Below are positions 1-10,736 of a stretch of DNA of 64,000 bases, one piece after another (position 1 is the stretch's first letter; each line of letters begins with the position of its first letter). The stretch is taken from contig JAYKAV010003103.1 of the NCBI GenBank assembly GCA_035582835.1, positions 124,001-188,000 of the forward strand. The letters are read 5' to 3'. The DNA comes from Phoebastria nigripes (taxonomy: Eukaryota; Chordata; Aves; Procellariiformes; Diomedeidae). The position numbers and the translations under genes are program-made. Under the pieces are notes generated by a model. That model saw only the letters and a list, made by a program, of their open reading frames with translations. It ran no database searches and had not been told where the DNA came from.

Positions 1-3000
1 GAAGGAATTTACTTGAAACATTTTTGTCCAATGCTTGCCACATTACTATAAAGTAAAATTTAGCATGGGTCTTTTACAAATTGTGGGGTTAACTGAATTT
101 CTAGCAGTAGAAAAGAAAGTAGAGTGCTTACTACAAAACTGTTCATCCACTGGTATCTGTCAAGCCTGAATCCTTGATAATATTTTCAAGCTCAAAACTT
201 TGTCATGTGTCTAGACACCTCGTGTTTCAGTGCCACTGTGTAACAGTACACATGNCACAGCACTGATTGTTCACTGCATTATCTATTGAATGATATGCTA
301 GATTGAGTCTGCCCCTTTTACTAACGTTATCCCATTGCTCAATAAAAAAGTGCAATTCTTGACTCTTCTGGTTTTCCTCTCAGCTTTCCCCAAATACCTT
401 TGCCTTCTAAACTCCAAATCTCTTAAATTTATTTTTTCACGTTAATATTTAAGCCCTTACCAATTTTACCTTGTAAAAGGACAAGATAAAGTTTCTTATG
501 TTTTTGAGGATTACAAACTGAAATAAAATATACTGCTTGAAGTCAGTGAGGCTTTTTGCCACCAGGTTTTCCCCCTCAAAATTTTACTTCTGGCCAAAGA
601 TAAAAATCATCAGATTGGCAATTCAGGCTCTTAACAGAACAGCTGCCAAGAAAGGAGGTAAGAATTATTAAATCCTTATGTCTTTTTTTTCTGGACAAAA
701 AGAATGCTGAACACTGAAGTTTTCTGTTCATCTATTGTCCCTGCTTAAGTTCTTTGCTTTATTGTTCATAAAACAGCTCTCTCAAACTCTGTTTGAAAAA
801 CAATGTGAAATAATTTGAAAATGCAGGACACCTCATTGCAATAATACTTAACCTCAGTTTTATTCTGTTTTCACACTTTGTCTCTAATTGTTTCTTTTCA
901 AGAAATATTCGTTTCTTACTGGAACAAATTTCAGCTTTCACTTCCTTCTACTGGAGAGCTGCTTTTCATAAAAGTCACTTTGAAACAATGAAAAATAGTA
1001 AATATCAGAAAAGGGGAAATTCGTCTGAACAGTCAAGCCTAATTTTGTTCAATCTTTTATTAGTTATTCCTTTTGGTAAATGAAAACCAAGGAAGTTTTT
1101 TATCAAACAGATATAGGTACTTGATTAGCTCATAATCTAAGGCTTTGCTTTTTCATGAAACTCTAATGAAACAAGCTTTTAAAACATATTCTTATAGTCG
1201 CGTGCATGAAGTTCATTTTAAGTCCAAACAGGTAAATCCATTTGCAGGTTATTTTCACCATGTTGTTTATCATAGGTACACCATCTGCCAAACATACCTA
1301 CTTTAGACCCTTTGACATTATAAAATATATAAGAGGTCATTTCTTATTGCCTTGGACAACATTTTATCTTCCAAAATCAACCATTGAACAGGTAAGTGTG
1401 TATTTCAAGGCGATTCCCTGCATTTCAGAGGTCAACGTGGTTCAGTGGTATTAGACTTCACTGTTTCTGAAGTGCTTTGAAATACCTCAGAAAATAAGTA
1501 GAAAATATCACTGTGTTAGGGTTTGTTTTTTTTATTTTTTTTCTGAACTGAAATCATTAGAAAAGAAAGGGAGTCTTCTTTGCTGTCTTTCTGAGAGATT
1601 TAGCTGTTGCCTTACCAGCACAATATGAACCACAGTCCAGTCACATATATATTTAGAAAATACAGACATATATATGTATATATACACACAAAAATATGTA
1701 TAAACTGGGTTAGGAAGACTAAACAAAACCATACAATTTTACTGAAGAACAAATGGTGTAGGATTTACATTTTCTGGTGGAACTGCTATTATAGATGTTT
1801 GAAAAAAAATTATATGAAACATTTCTGAGTGTCACCCTGGATTTGACCGAGATTCAAACCGTTCTAATGATGAAGTTTCTATGAACTTCAGTTAATTCAA
1901 TGTGCGTAATAACAGAGATTTCCGTTTTCAGTTCTTATATGTAATTCAGGAGGTAAAAATAGAAAATAAGACAACAATTCCTTGTTACCTATATTTTATA
2001 TTCTTTCATTAACTGCATTTATGTATACTTAAAATAGTTGGAACTTTACTACACTGTATTCAATGGCCCAATTAAGTCTTAATATAAAAAGCCNTAGTTT
2101 TTATCACGTTGAACACTTTAAAAATTGTACTTCAGCCTTTCATTTGTTTTGTCAATATAAATGTAAACAAACAAAGCTACCAAGTATAACGTGTAAAAAC
2201 AATATCTAATGATAATCTGTATGAGACAACTCTTCCTGTTATCCATAGCCAGGTAAAGTGACTTTAATATGGACAATAAACAACACATTACTTATTTTCT
2301 GTTTTTTCTCTTGTTAAATCATGAACAGTGCTATCTCAGAATAAATGAAAGATGACACTAAACTGTTTTTTTTTACATCAGTTCTAAAGGAAAATTCACA
2401 GAACATATGATTTTCTCTAAAATAAAGAATCTAAATTCTATGTCTGCTGCTCACTCATTCATTGCTTCTCTTAGGAAGTTTAGGAAATTAGGTTGGAATG
2501 TCCCCATCTGAAATAATGAGTTAAACAGGTCTGACTTGCATTATCCATCTCTGTTCTTTGCTTCCTTTGATAATAAAATTTACTTGTCTTATGCTTATTA
2601 ATTTTATATGTGGGCATAATTGAGATAGGTGGATGAAACTTGACACCTGCATGAACTCTCCTGTATTTTGAATGGTGATGCAGCTGAAGACATCAGCAAG
2701 AAATATCACTTCTTTTTGTTAGCCTCTGGCAGATTTAATAAATATCCTCTTTACCTGAACCAAGATGACCTTTCTTCCATCATTTAGGGAATTAACTACC
2801 AATGGTCACCCCAGGACTCTAGTTCATTAAAGGGGACAAGTNGCATGACATGCCTGATTAAGTTATTACTCTAAAACCAGTGTGGACTTACGATTAATCA
2901 TACTACAGATTTGGGTAATAACGCAGCTCACCAGCTGTCTGTTGATGAGAAGATGGGCTAGTAAGTGCACAGGTAAATTCAGTATACCATTCCAAAATTT

Positions 3001-3139
3001 AAATTCCAAGTCATGATTTGAGTACTTTTTGGTTTCAGATAAATACAGTAAGAAATCATATAGAGCTCAGCAACCAAAGCATTAGTTTTTACTCACAGTT
3101 TCTGGGAAATTATTCATTGTGCTGAATTTAANTCCTCAG
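1..3139. other. AT-rich unique sequence, no gene recognised
   Basis: No convincing reading frame, splice-flanked exon, RNA gene or recognisable repeat was found. Reading frames are short and show no protein-like motifs. A small AT/CA-alternating tract lies at about 1666-1690. Isolated single Ns occur at about 255, 2093, 2842 and 3132. The block is best treated as intergenic or intronic background. Confidence 0.6.
1666..1690. repeat. (AT)n/(CA)n simple repeat
   Basis: A short purine-pyrimidine alternating run: ACATATATATGTATATAT followed by ACACACA. It is an ordinary microsatellite-like tract with no sign of function. Confidence 0.7.
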
Positions 3140-3530
3140 TGAATTATCTAAGGCAATTAGGACATCACAGCTTTTTCAGTCTGACTGTTAGCAACAAATG
3201 AAGGCTGCAGCAGGTTTATGTAAAATTAGAACTTGCTAAGATTTATTATAGTCTTCAGCATTCATAAAACCCTTCCTGTTTAGCCCTCCAACAACATGCT
3301 GTATCCTGGCAAGAAACCAGCAAGTTATGATAGCTGCCTGATATTAATTAATAATTTAGCCTTTACAATTGTCCTGGCATTTATCCTAGAAGTGCTTTTT
3401 GTGAGCCCTGGCAGTTTACTGGCAGATGCACTGCAGGCAATTAGAAGATGTTGTCTTCATACGGCTTTGCTGCCCATTCACCTATTTAATAAAGCATTTT
3501 CATTGCTTGCATTTGGCTTGTGTTGGTACA
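3140..3530. promoter_or_regulatory. candidate conserved non-coding element (speculative)
   Basis: This stretch is less simple than its surroundings and packed with words typical of vertebrate developmental enhancers. It has several homeodomain-type cores (CAATTA at about 3154 and 3439, ATTAATTAATAATT at about 3345), short E-box-like words and long non-repetitive segments. It contains an 83-codon open frame at 3296-3547, but that frame has no recognisable domain and is within chance for AT-rich DNA. The enhancer reading is inference from texture only. Confidence 0.2.
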
Positions 3531-6500
3531 AAAATACTTGCACCTAAAGTAAGATACAAATGCTGTACAATGGCTCTATTGTCATAGGAAATATATGTAG
3601 TGAAATAACTGTTTATTTAAGGGAAATAGTAAACATGAAGGAAGAGATTGAATTTTGATTTGATTTCTCTAACACAGGACATTAAGATTTAAAGTCAAAA
3701 GATGATATATGTGACAGTCTGGTCATTTATTTATCACTGAATAAAAGAATTTGAAAATTATTTTGTTAAAATGGCTTCAATAGTTCTAGGTTTTAGTACA
3801 CAGTGGTGTTCTGGATATTTTTTCCTCTCATTTATTTTTGTGTGTCTAATATCCGAATGCTGAGAGAACAAGCCATAACGCAGCGAATAAGTAGAGATGT
3901 ATTTGGCATACGTGAAGAGCTCTCAGAAATATTTGAGGATTCCTAGAACACATGTTCAGACTTATTTTAATCATGTTTTGAAAATTCTTATGTCAAATTA
4001 CTTCAACATACTTACTGTTTAAATTAGATTGTATGTTATTTTTCCCACAGAGGATATCTCCCTGCCATGATTGGAAAGGCATTTTGGGCGTAAGGTAGTT
4101 GACATGAGTTGTGGTATATTGTACACAGAAAAAGAACATTTGCAGTTCTTGATATAAAAGTTAATGATCTCCAGCTACATAATATGTATTACAATGCACA
4201 GTAATGATTTGTAACTGTTATTCTAAAACCATCTTTTCAAGTGTGAAAATATGTCACTTTTTATACATAAACGTAAAATATAACAATTATTTAACACTTT
4301 ATAAACTACATGTAAATTCAGTTTTAACATAAAATATACCCCCAATACCTGTCAAAGTAACAGTTTTTAAATAAAAACAACCAAAAAATAATTCCTCATA
4401 CTCTTATGACCTTATCTAATGAACGCAAAGAAAAATGCAGTCAAGATGTACTGAATGATGAATATAGAAGATGACAGTGAACATTTGCTATAAACTACTT
4501 GGCCAATATAAATAATAAATAAATAAATTCTAAAAGCAATATATTCTTGGTCTGCAGAGGTCATTTTATGGAAAGAAAACTGAAATTCNTAAACATTTGC
4601 TGAATAACTAGCTCAGGCAGTCACAAAATCCACAGATTTTCTTAGATTTGCATATTAAAATGCTTTACAATTTAAGAATTGCAAACTCTTATGAAAGCAA
4701 GCCTAGGTTTAACTTTTACAGAGCATATGAAAATTATAGGTTAATGTATGCCAGTGACCTCACAGTGAAAACTGAGTAAGCAGAGAGCAGTAGCCTGGAA
4801 ATATTAAAGAAAATAATTTTAGTGGCAGTTAAACTTCAGGATGAGTATAAACCTCACAAAGACAAGAAATACGTTGTTATTTCTATATTTAAGACAGGAA
4901 AAATGATGAAATATGTTCTTTCTTAGTATTCTTTTTGGCTTAACAGTGGCAACTACATGAAACTATTTATGGTACATGAAAATGTAAGCATAAGCTCTTT
5001 CGTCTGAAGTCTAATAATGGAGAAACTTTTACTTGGTTGGTATGTACTCCCTTCTGACTAAATCAAGGGAAGATACTTTCCACACCTGCTTGTAGAAGAG
5101 TTCTTTGTCCATTGCTTCTCACCTCTGTTACTAGGGGACCATTTGAGGGAATCTGTCATGAAAACTTGCTGCAGCTCCAGGAATTTCTACAGTTCTACCT
5201 GGACAGCATGCGGTAAGACCTAAACTTGACCTAATTCTAATCCAGTAACATTAACTGTTTTCAGAAATAATGGTTAACAGATGCCTTTACAGTACACATT
5301 GGAATNACATTTTTGTCCTCTTTATTTTTTAAAGTACCACAAGTCTCTGAAGTTGTTGCAATATTCTATGTCAGCAAAATACAATCAAATACAAAAAATG
5401 CCCTTTTGTGTTTCACTAATTAAGAAAAGAGACTGAATGGAAATATATAGAATCAGCCACCAATATTCTGAATATTTTGATTACAGTGTATGTCTCCACT
5501 AATAAATTTGTCACTGTCACATCGTAGTTTTGCTTACTCCTGTTCTTTCTTCTGTGATGAATGACGTCTGTTCCTGACAGACACAGTATGTAGAAATAAA
5601 AGACCATATGTTTAGATTACTGAACTTTTTGCAGGATATACAAAATCAAAATATAAAAAATACCAAACCCCTGCGCGTTATTTTTTGGTTTGAAGACTAA
5701 CAAACAGTCCATCCAAGCATACACAAAGATGAATCCATCCCCCAGTTGTAGCAATCTAAAAATTAAGTATCTAGTGTAATCTAGTTATAGGATTGTATGT
5801 AAACAAAAATTTCAGTGAAAATGATTCTGAGTTAAATGCAGCCATTGGGTTTTTCTTGAATATTAAAAAATATTGCATACAATGGAAAACACGGAAAGTG
5901 GAAGCAGAAGTGGCAGAGTAACAAACCCAAGGAAGTTCAGCTGTAAGTCAATAAATATAATATAAAAAACATACACAACAGTAATGTCACATTTGCTTGA
6001 TGGCTCTTTCCTACCTATAAGCAGCAGTTGTTCCACACAGTTGGCAGACAAAACATAAAACTTCAGACATGAGTTCACTAGTTTTTAAGAATGATCCTTG
6101 AATGGTGAGTTCAGCATAGAAATGAAGTAATAATTGGAAAGAAATAATTCTGTAACGCTTCAGTTCCTTTATTCAAAATCAAGGAATGGAAAAACATGAC
6201 AAACAGAGAGAAATCTTCTGATTGTTACTTCAGAATAATCTTTGCTTGGATTAATTAAATTCCTGTGTTGAAGATGTAACTAAGAAAATTTAACTTGGTA
6301 ATTCAGTAAAGAATTGTTTCTCTGTGTGTGTGTATACGTATATATGTATATAAAAACTACAGTACAAATGGCAAAACAAAAATGTTTATTACACCTTTGT
6401 TTATCTCACAAAAGCTCTTCTCAGAATCAGTGGAAAGGACCTTTGGAAATTATTACTAGTAGAATATGGAATAACTTATTCTATAAAGTTCATCCAGCTG

Positions 6501-6810
6501 ATCTGCTTGTCCATCTATTATAACCTGATAACTAGAATCATAGGAAAAGGTGAAACAGGTAATCTCTTTTTTCCCAATATGTTGTTTAGCGCACTGTTTA
6601 AATCTGTTTTCATGTATGCCTTTAGGAATATAGGTATATGTGTGAAAATACAACTTTATCATAGACAGCCTCCTGTATGGCATTTGCTCATTTGCTACCA
6701 CCTAAACCTCACATGGCTGAATTTCCATTTTGGGAGTTCATGTTCATCCATTCAGGATCTTCAAAATCACAATAATCAGCGGCACTAATTGGATTTATTA
6801 TTTGTTTCAG
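3531..6810. other. AT-rich unique sequence, no gene recognised
   Basis: No supported gene or repeat apart from a short TG/TA simple tract at 6322-6352. Several overlapping 60-95-codon frames at 5.4-6.8 kb look like chance frames in AT-rich DNA: they are low-complexity, lack known motifs and overlap on both strands. Confidence 0.55.
6322..6352. repeat. (TG)n/(TA)n simple repeat
   Basis: TGTGTGTGTGTATACGTATATATGTATATA-type alternating tract, about 30 bp. Ordinary microsatellite. Confidence 0.75.
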
Positions 6811-7328
6811 CAGTATGGAAAGAGTTATCAACATCCTTCTGATAAACTGTTTGTGTTACTTAACATGATCACTGGCAATTATTTGCCTGTAGCCGTATCT
6901 ACACAGGAATTTATCAGGCTACATGGTATGGTTTTGGATAATAAAATCAGTTTCATGCTGTCTCAAGCAGCACGTTGGGAAAGGCTTGCTAAAATTTGCT
7001 TAAAGGCTTCAAATAAAAAAATGGGGAAAATTTGGACAATCATAACTCCACTTTATGCAGAAGATAGCCAAAATACGGAATCATATTACGTGAAGAAACT
7101 CTGTCACATCCTTTTAAATTGTCTTATCAGCAGATAGTGTTTCTGTCACATGAAGAAAGAAGGTCTAATAAAATTAAAATAAATTTATCCAAACCAATGA
7201 AGAAAACCCAAAATAAATCTGTAAAAGGAAAATTCTTAGATGAACAGATATATTGTCTTCTTTGTAGGAAAATAATCCTTGCAAAATTACGTATTTATAA
7301 TCACATGAAAGCTAATAATCAAAATTAA
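6811..7328 (+). pseudogene. possible frameshifted coding remnant ending in a C2H2-like motif, family unknown
   Basis: A frame is open from 6730 to a stop at 7135-7137. A second frame, open from about 7068 to 7328, overlaps it, so one +2/-1 type shift between about 7068 and 7137 would join roughly 170 codons. The first part has a mixed, protein-like composition, including the stretch AARWERLAKICLKASNKK. The second ends in CLLC, then 12 residues, then H and KAN: a C2H2-type finger spacing in which the last histidine would be asparagine. A TTTGTTTCAG word at about 6799-6808 resembles a splice acceptor, and TTCTTTGTAG near 7259-7268 resembles another. I do not recognise the protein. A 135-codon frame is expected roughly once by chance in this much AT-rich DNA, so chance remains a serious alternative. 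Confidence 0.28.
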
Positions 7329-8739
7329 AGTTGGGAAGAAGTTGTGGATTGTCATCCTTGACAGGAATGGATAACAAGCAGCTTCTTCAGTGATGCATGT
7401 GTAGAATACACCTTTATGTATATTCGCACATGCTCCGATCAACTTTAGCAAGGAAGGAAATATAAGTAATTGTCTCCTTTGGAAAAAGTGACAGCTACAG
7501 CCCATCTTTCAATCTCCAAATACAGAAAAAATGATTACAGTAAGATTAGCAGGAACTATAATGACAAAATGTATGATTCACTTCTATTAAGTTGCCCAGA
7601 GGTTAGCTGGATCACCAATACTGGAATAACATAACCAAAAGAAAAAAACCCAGACATTCAACTTCCTGTCATGAAGGAAATTGGGAATTATTTAATAAGT
7701 CATTCATTGTGTAGAGACTATTATATAACTCAAACAGTAAGGCCACAGGGGCAAGCCTACTAATTAGCTATCAGTTCTCCTGCAATACTTTAAGTGAAAG
7801 TTATCTTTTCCTTCAGTTTTCGTCAGGAGCAGACATGAGCTAGAGATGTTTTATTGTGATGAAGGCAAGATGCTCAACATCCTCTGTCAGGAAGCCTGTT
7901 TTATTCTTGATTGCTGCAATGAGCGATATTACTGAGGAAATGTTCTGTCCTTACACATTTGTAGATAGATGGCTTTAGATAACAACAAGCTATCTGAGTG
8001 AAAGGTTAACAGAATTGTACTTTCTGTGTAATAGGTAGTGAGATTCTCGTTCNCTTAGTAAATGGTTCAGAAAGATATCTGTCTATTGAGATAAAGACTC
8101 ATCTGGCCTCTTAGGAGTAAGAGAAATTTCAGAGAGTTATGTGGATTAATTATCAGGAACACACTTACTCATTTGGCTGATGAAAAATGAAGATGAGAAA
8201 AGGAAGAAAACTGAAAAAAATCAAGAATGTAATTTATATTCATTATTCTTAAGTCACTTTAAGTTTAGATGAGGTATTTGAATGTTTCTGCTCAGATGTA
8301 TTGGCTGGATTTCAGAAAACGCTAAATAAGTTTGAGCACATNCTGCCTGGCTTTTGGTTTTCTTTTTTTTTGAAGGGAAGGTAAACGCCACAAGTTTGCC
8401 TGCTGCTGCTGTCTTAAATGGGAAAAGAAGGAGATTTTTATCTTGACAGAATGTACACTTTGCTTGACACATTTCTGGTAGAAGCAGTGGCTACTTCTCA
8501 CCAAATAAAATTGTCCAAGAAGGGCAAAACAAAGCAGAAATCCCTCTGTTATTGGGAAAGCAATATGAGAGAGAAAAAATGAATTCATTCAAACTGTGAT
8601 ACCTACAAACTCTCCTCTTTTCTGTGAAACCCAGAACTCTTTCCTTCCAAAATACATTGCTTCTCCTGAGACTTAAAGGAGTGCATTATGTTAATTTTCA
8701 TAGTGTAGACAGCTCACTGAATGAATATGGGTGAGACTC
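7329..8739. other. AT-rich unique sequence, no gene recognised
   Basis: No supported gene or repeat. Two antisense frames of 72-88 codons at 8254-8588 overlap each other in different frames and include a poly-T derived lysine run, which indicates chance frames. Single Ns at about 8053 and 8342. Confidence 0.55.
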
Positions 8740-9240
8740 AGGTCAAAGTTAAAACACGTTACACATCTAAGATAGGGGGTCAATTAAGTTACCCACAGGT
8801 AGGTGCCTAGCAGCATTTGAGATCGCTGCAGGTANTAGAGACATGCCTGTGGAACAAGCAGGTGTGATACACAGTTGGAGGGCAGGTGTAATTTGTGAGG
8901 ACAAGCATCTCAGATGGTATTAGACATCTATGCATGGGCAAGTGAGCTAAAACCTTAAGTATCTGAACTCCTTTTACAGTGAGTGGCTGCTGAGGGCTTC
9001 ATACAGTTGCCTAGTGTCATCTGAGATGTTCTAGGGTATTGTGTCTGACCTTCAGTTGCTGCTTTAGAAGACCATAGACCTCCTGATGGGTTTACTTACA
9101 AAAAAAGCAGCGCAATGGGGTTCTGGTAAAATGTGATCAACTTGCTTCATAACCATGCAATTAAGTGAAGAGTTTCACATGGTGCCTATGGCCTTCTAGA
9201 GCAGAGACTGAAGGTCACTCACTGTAAAAGTTCACAATCA
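8740..9240 (+). repeat. unnamed degenerate interspersed repeat, copy 1
   Basis: Shares diagnostic words with blocks at 41.56-42.13, 45.16-45.84, 53.96-54.30 and perhaps 58.93-59.00 kb. Here they are GTAGGTGCCTAGCAGCATTT at about 8800 and GTTGCCTAGTGTCATCTGAG followed by ATGTTCTAGGGTAT at about 9007-9040. The implied core is TGCCTAAATGTAGGTGTCTA, then GTGCCATTTGAAATG and a CTAGGGTATCTGAGAC-like tail. The copies are strongly diverged, so the family is old. Structure (LTR, SINE or DNA element) cannot be settled here. I recall similar sequence from other bird genomes but cannot give a secure name. Confidence 0.45.
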
Positions 9241-10180
9241 ATGTGGTTATGTGATATAAAGATTATGTAGGCATCATGCTTCCTTTTTATGTTATATACA
9301 TAAATGTTTATACATATGCATGACAGTTACAGACAATCATATGAAAGAGCAAGAAAATGCCTCTTCAAGTAATTAATACCTCCCCAGNAGAATAAAACCA
9401 CATGTACAGTAGCTCTCACAGATGCATAAAACTTAGTCTTTTCTACAAGAAACTGTTCCTCAGACATTGACTTTGGAAACAAAAAATCACACCAATACTG
9501 TAATCAGAAAATTAAAGTCTGAAGCATGATAAGGAAATTTAATTGATGCTTCTTATTTCTTTTTACTCTGTGTTAACAATGCCTTCTATTTTCTACTAAA
9601 TGTGCTAAGTTATTAGTAATTTACTAATAGAGTTCATTGAATAAATCTAACAAGTCTCTAAAATATTTTATGATTAAGTTAATAAAGAATTACAGTTAGC
9701 TAAAATGCTATTGGTTAACTCCACGGTAATCAATTAATATTTGGGGAAGCTATACAAATATAATCTAGGATATTTTATAAACAGCCTGCAACTAAGTCCT
9801 TGTTTTCTGGAAGCGTTGCTGAGAAGTAAGGGATTAACAAGTGATTTGAGGAATGATTTTACTGATGTGACTATTTAGATAATCTTGGACAATATTTTCA
9901 CTTTAATAGAAGGCTGAGCGGACTTCAAATTTTTTGTCTATGTGATCAGGTAGGGTGCATATTGGGTGACAAAGATTTTCCCCATCCTCTGTGTTTCCAA
10001 CCTTAAAAAATACTCTAAAGCACACTGAGCTGGATTTATTCTCTGGGGACATACCTGCCCACATCTTATTAAAATATACTGAAGGTATTTGTAAAGAAAT
10101 GTCAAGACTCCATTAGCTTAAANTGATACAGTGAATGGTATTAATGGCCATTTTAGGCCATTGATTAGTCTTTCATTTTT
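9241..10180. other. AT-rich unique sequence, no gene recognised
   Basis: No gene or named repeat. The 9500-9800 part contains many TTAATT/ATTAGTAATTT words and a TATACAAATATAATC stretch, but nothing distinctive enough to call. Single Ns at about 9387 and 10123. Confidence 0.55.
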
Positions 10181-10185
10181 ACAGG
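10181..10185. repeat. 5-bp target-site duplication, left copy (ACAGG)
   Basis: Directly abuts the first base of the LTR. The identical ACAGG follows the last LTR base at 10732-10736. A perfect duplication shows a clean insertion and fixes the LTR boundaries. Confidence 0.85.
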
Positions 10186-10424
10186 TGTCCTGGTTTCGGC
10201 TGGGATAGAGTTAATTTTCTTCCTAGTAGCTGGTAGAGTGCTGTGTTTTGGATTTAGGATGAGAATAATGTTAATAACACACTGATGTTTTAGTTGTTGC
10301 TAAGTAGTGCTTACACTAGTCAAGGACTTTTCAGCTTCCCATGCTCTGCCAGGTGCACAAGAAGCTGGGAGGGAGCATAGTCAGGACAGCTGACCCAACT
10401 GGCCAACGGGGTATTCCATGCCAN

Positions 10425-10448
10425 ATGACGTCATGCTCAGTACATAAA
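10425..10448 (+). promoter_or_regulatory. CRE-like palindrome plus TATA-like box in the LTR U3 region
   Basis: ATGACGTCAT at 10425-10434 is a perfect 10-bp palindrome containing the full CREB/ATF consensus TGACGTCA. TACATAAA follows seven bases later at 10441-10448 as a TATA-like word. This arrangement is what a retroviral promoter would show. In the second LTR the same places read TGACATCA and TATATGA on the LTR sense strand, a C-to-T type loss of the CpG. Whether either copy is transcribed is not known from sequence. Confidence 0.55.
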
Positions 10449-10596
10449 CCGGGGGTTAGTCGGGGAGGGGTGATTGCTGTTTGGGGACGGGCTGGGCATC
10501 GGTCAGCGGGTGGTGAGCAATTGCCTTGTGCATCACTCATTTTGTATATTCTACCATTATTCTTACTATTATTATTTTCCCTTCCTTTTCCGTTCT

Positions 10597-10602
10597 ATTA
10601 AA
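10597..10602 (+). promoter_or_regulatory. ATTAAA polyadenylation-type signal in the LTR
   Basis: ATTAAA followed closely by a GTGTCTTT-type GU/U-rich stretch, where an LTR polyadenylation signal (end of R) would be expected. Inferred from position in the LTR. Confidence 0.4.
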
Positions 10603-10731
10603 GTGTCTTTATCTCAATCCACGAATTTTACTTTTTTTCCCGATTCTCTCCCCCATCCCACTGAGCGGGGTGGGAGTGAGNGAGTGGCTGTGTGTGTGGT
10701 GTTTTGCTGCCTGCCGGGTTAAACCACAACA

Positions 10732-10736
10732 ACAGG
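10732..10736. repeat. 5-bp target-site duplication, right copy (ACAGG)
   Basis: Matches 10181-10185 exactly and follows the terminal CA of the LTR. Confidence 0.85.

Larger units (their letters stand above)
10186..10731 (+). mobile_element. solo LTR of an avian endogenous retrovirus (ERVL-like family), copy 1
   Basis: The element starts TGTCCTGGTTTCGGCTGGGA and ends GGGTTAAACCACAACA, giving the TG...CA termini of a retroviral LTR, 546 bp long. It is flanked by a perfect 5-bp duplication, ACAGG at 10181-10185 and 10732-10736. No gag, pol or env sequence adjoins it, so it is a solo LTR left by recombination between two LTRs. Inside are a CRE-type palindrome (10425-10434), a TATA-like box (10441-10448), an ATTAAA polyadenylation-type signal (10597-10602) and a C-rich 3' part. 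Frames of 70-100 codons inside it are chance frames. A second copy lies inverted at 39834-40409. Assignment to an ERVL-like group rests on family resemblance and the 5-bp duplication; the exact subfamily is not determined. Confidence 0.88.

Noticed and set aside
3296..3547. 83-codon hydrophobic plus frame
   Set aside because: Looks like a membrane peptide, but T-rich DNA gives hydrophobic residues by default. No start context or homology.
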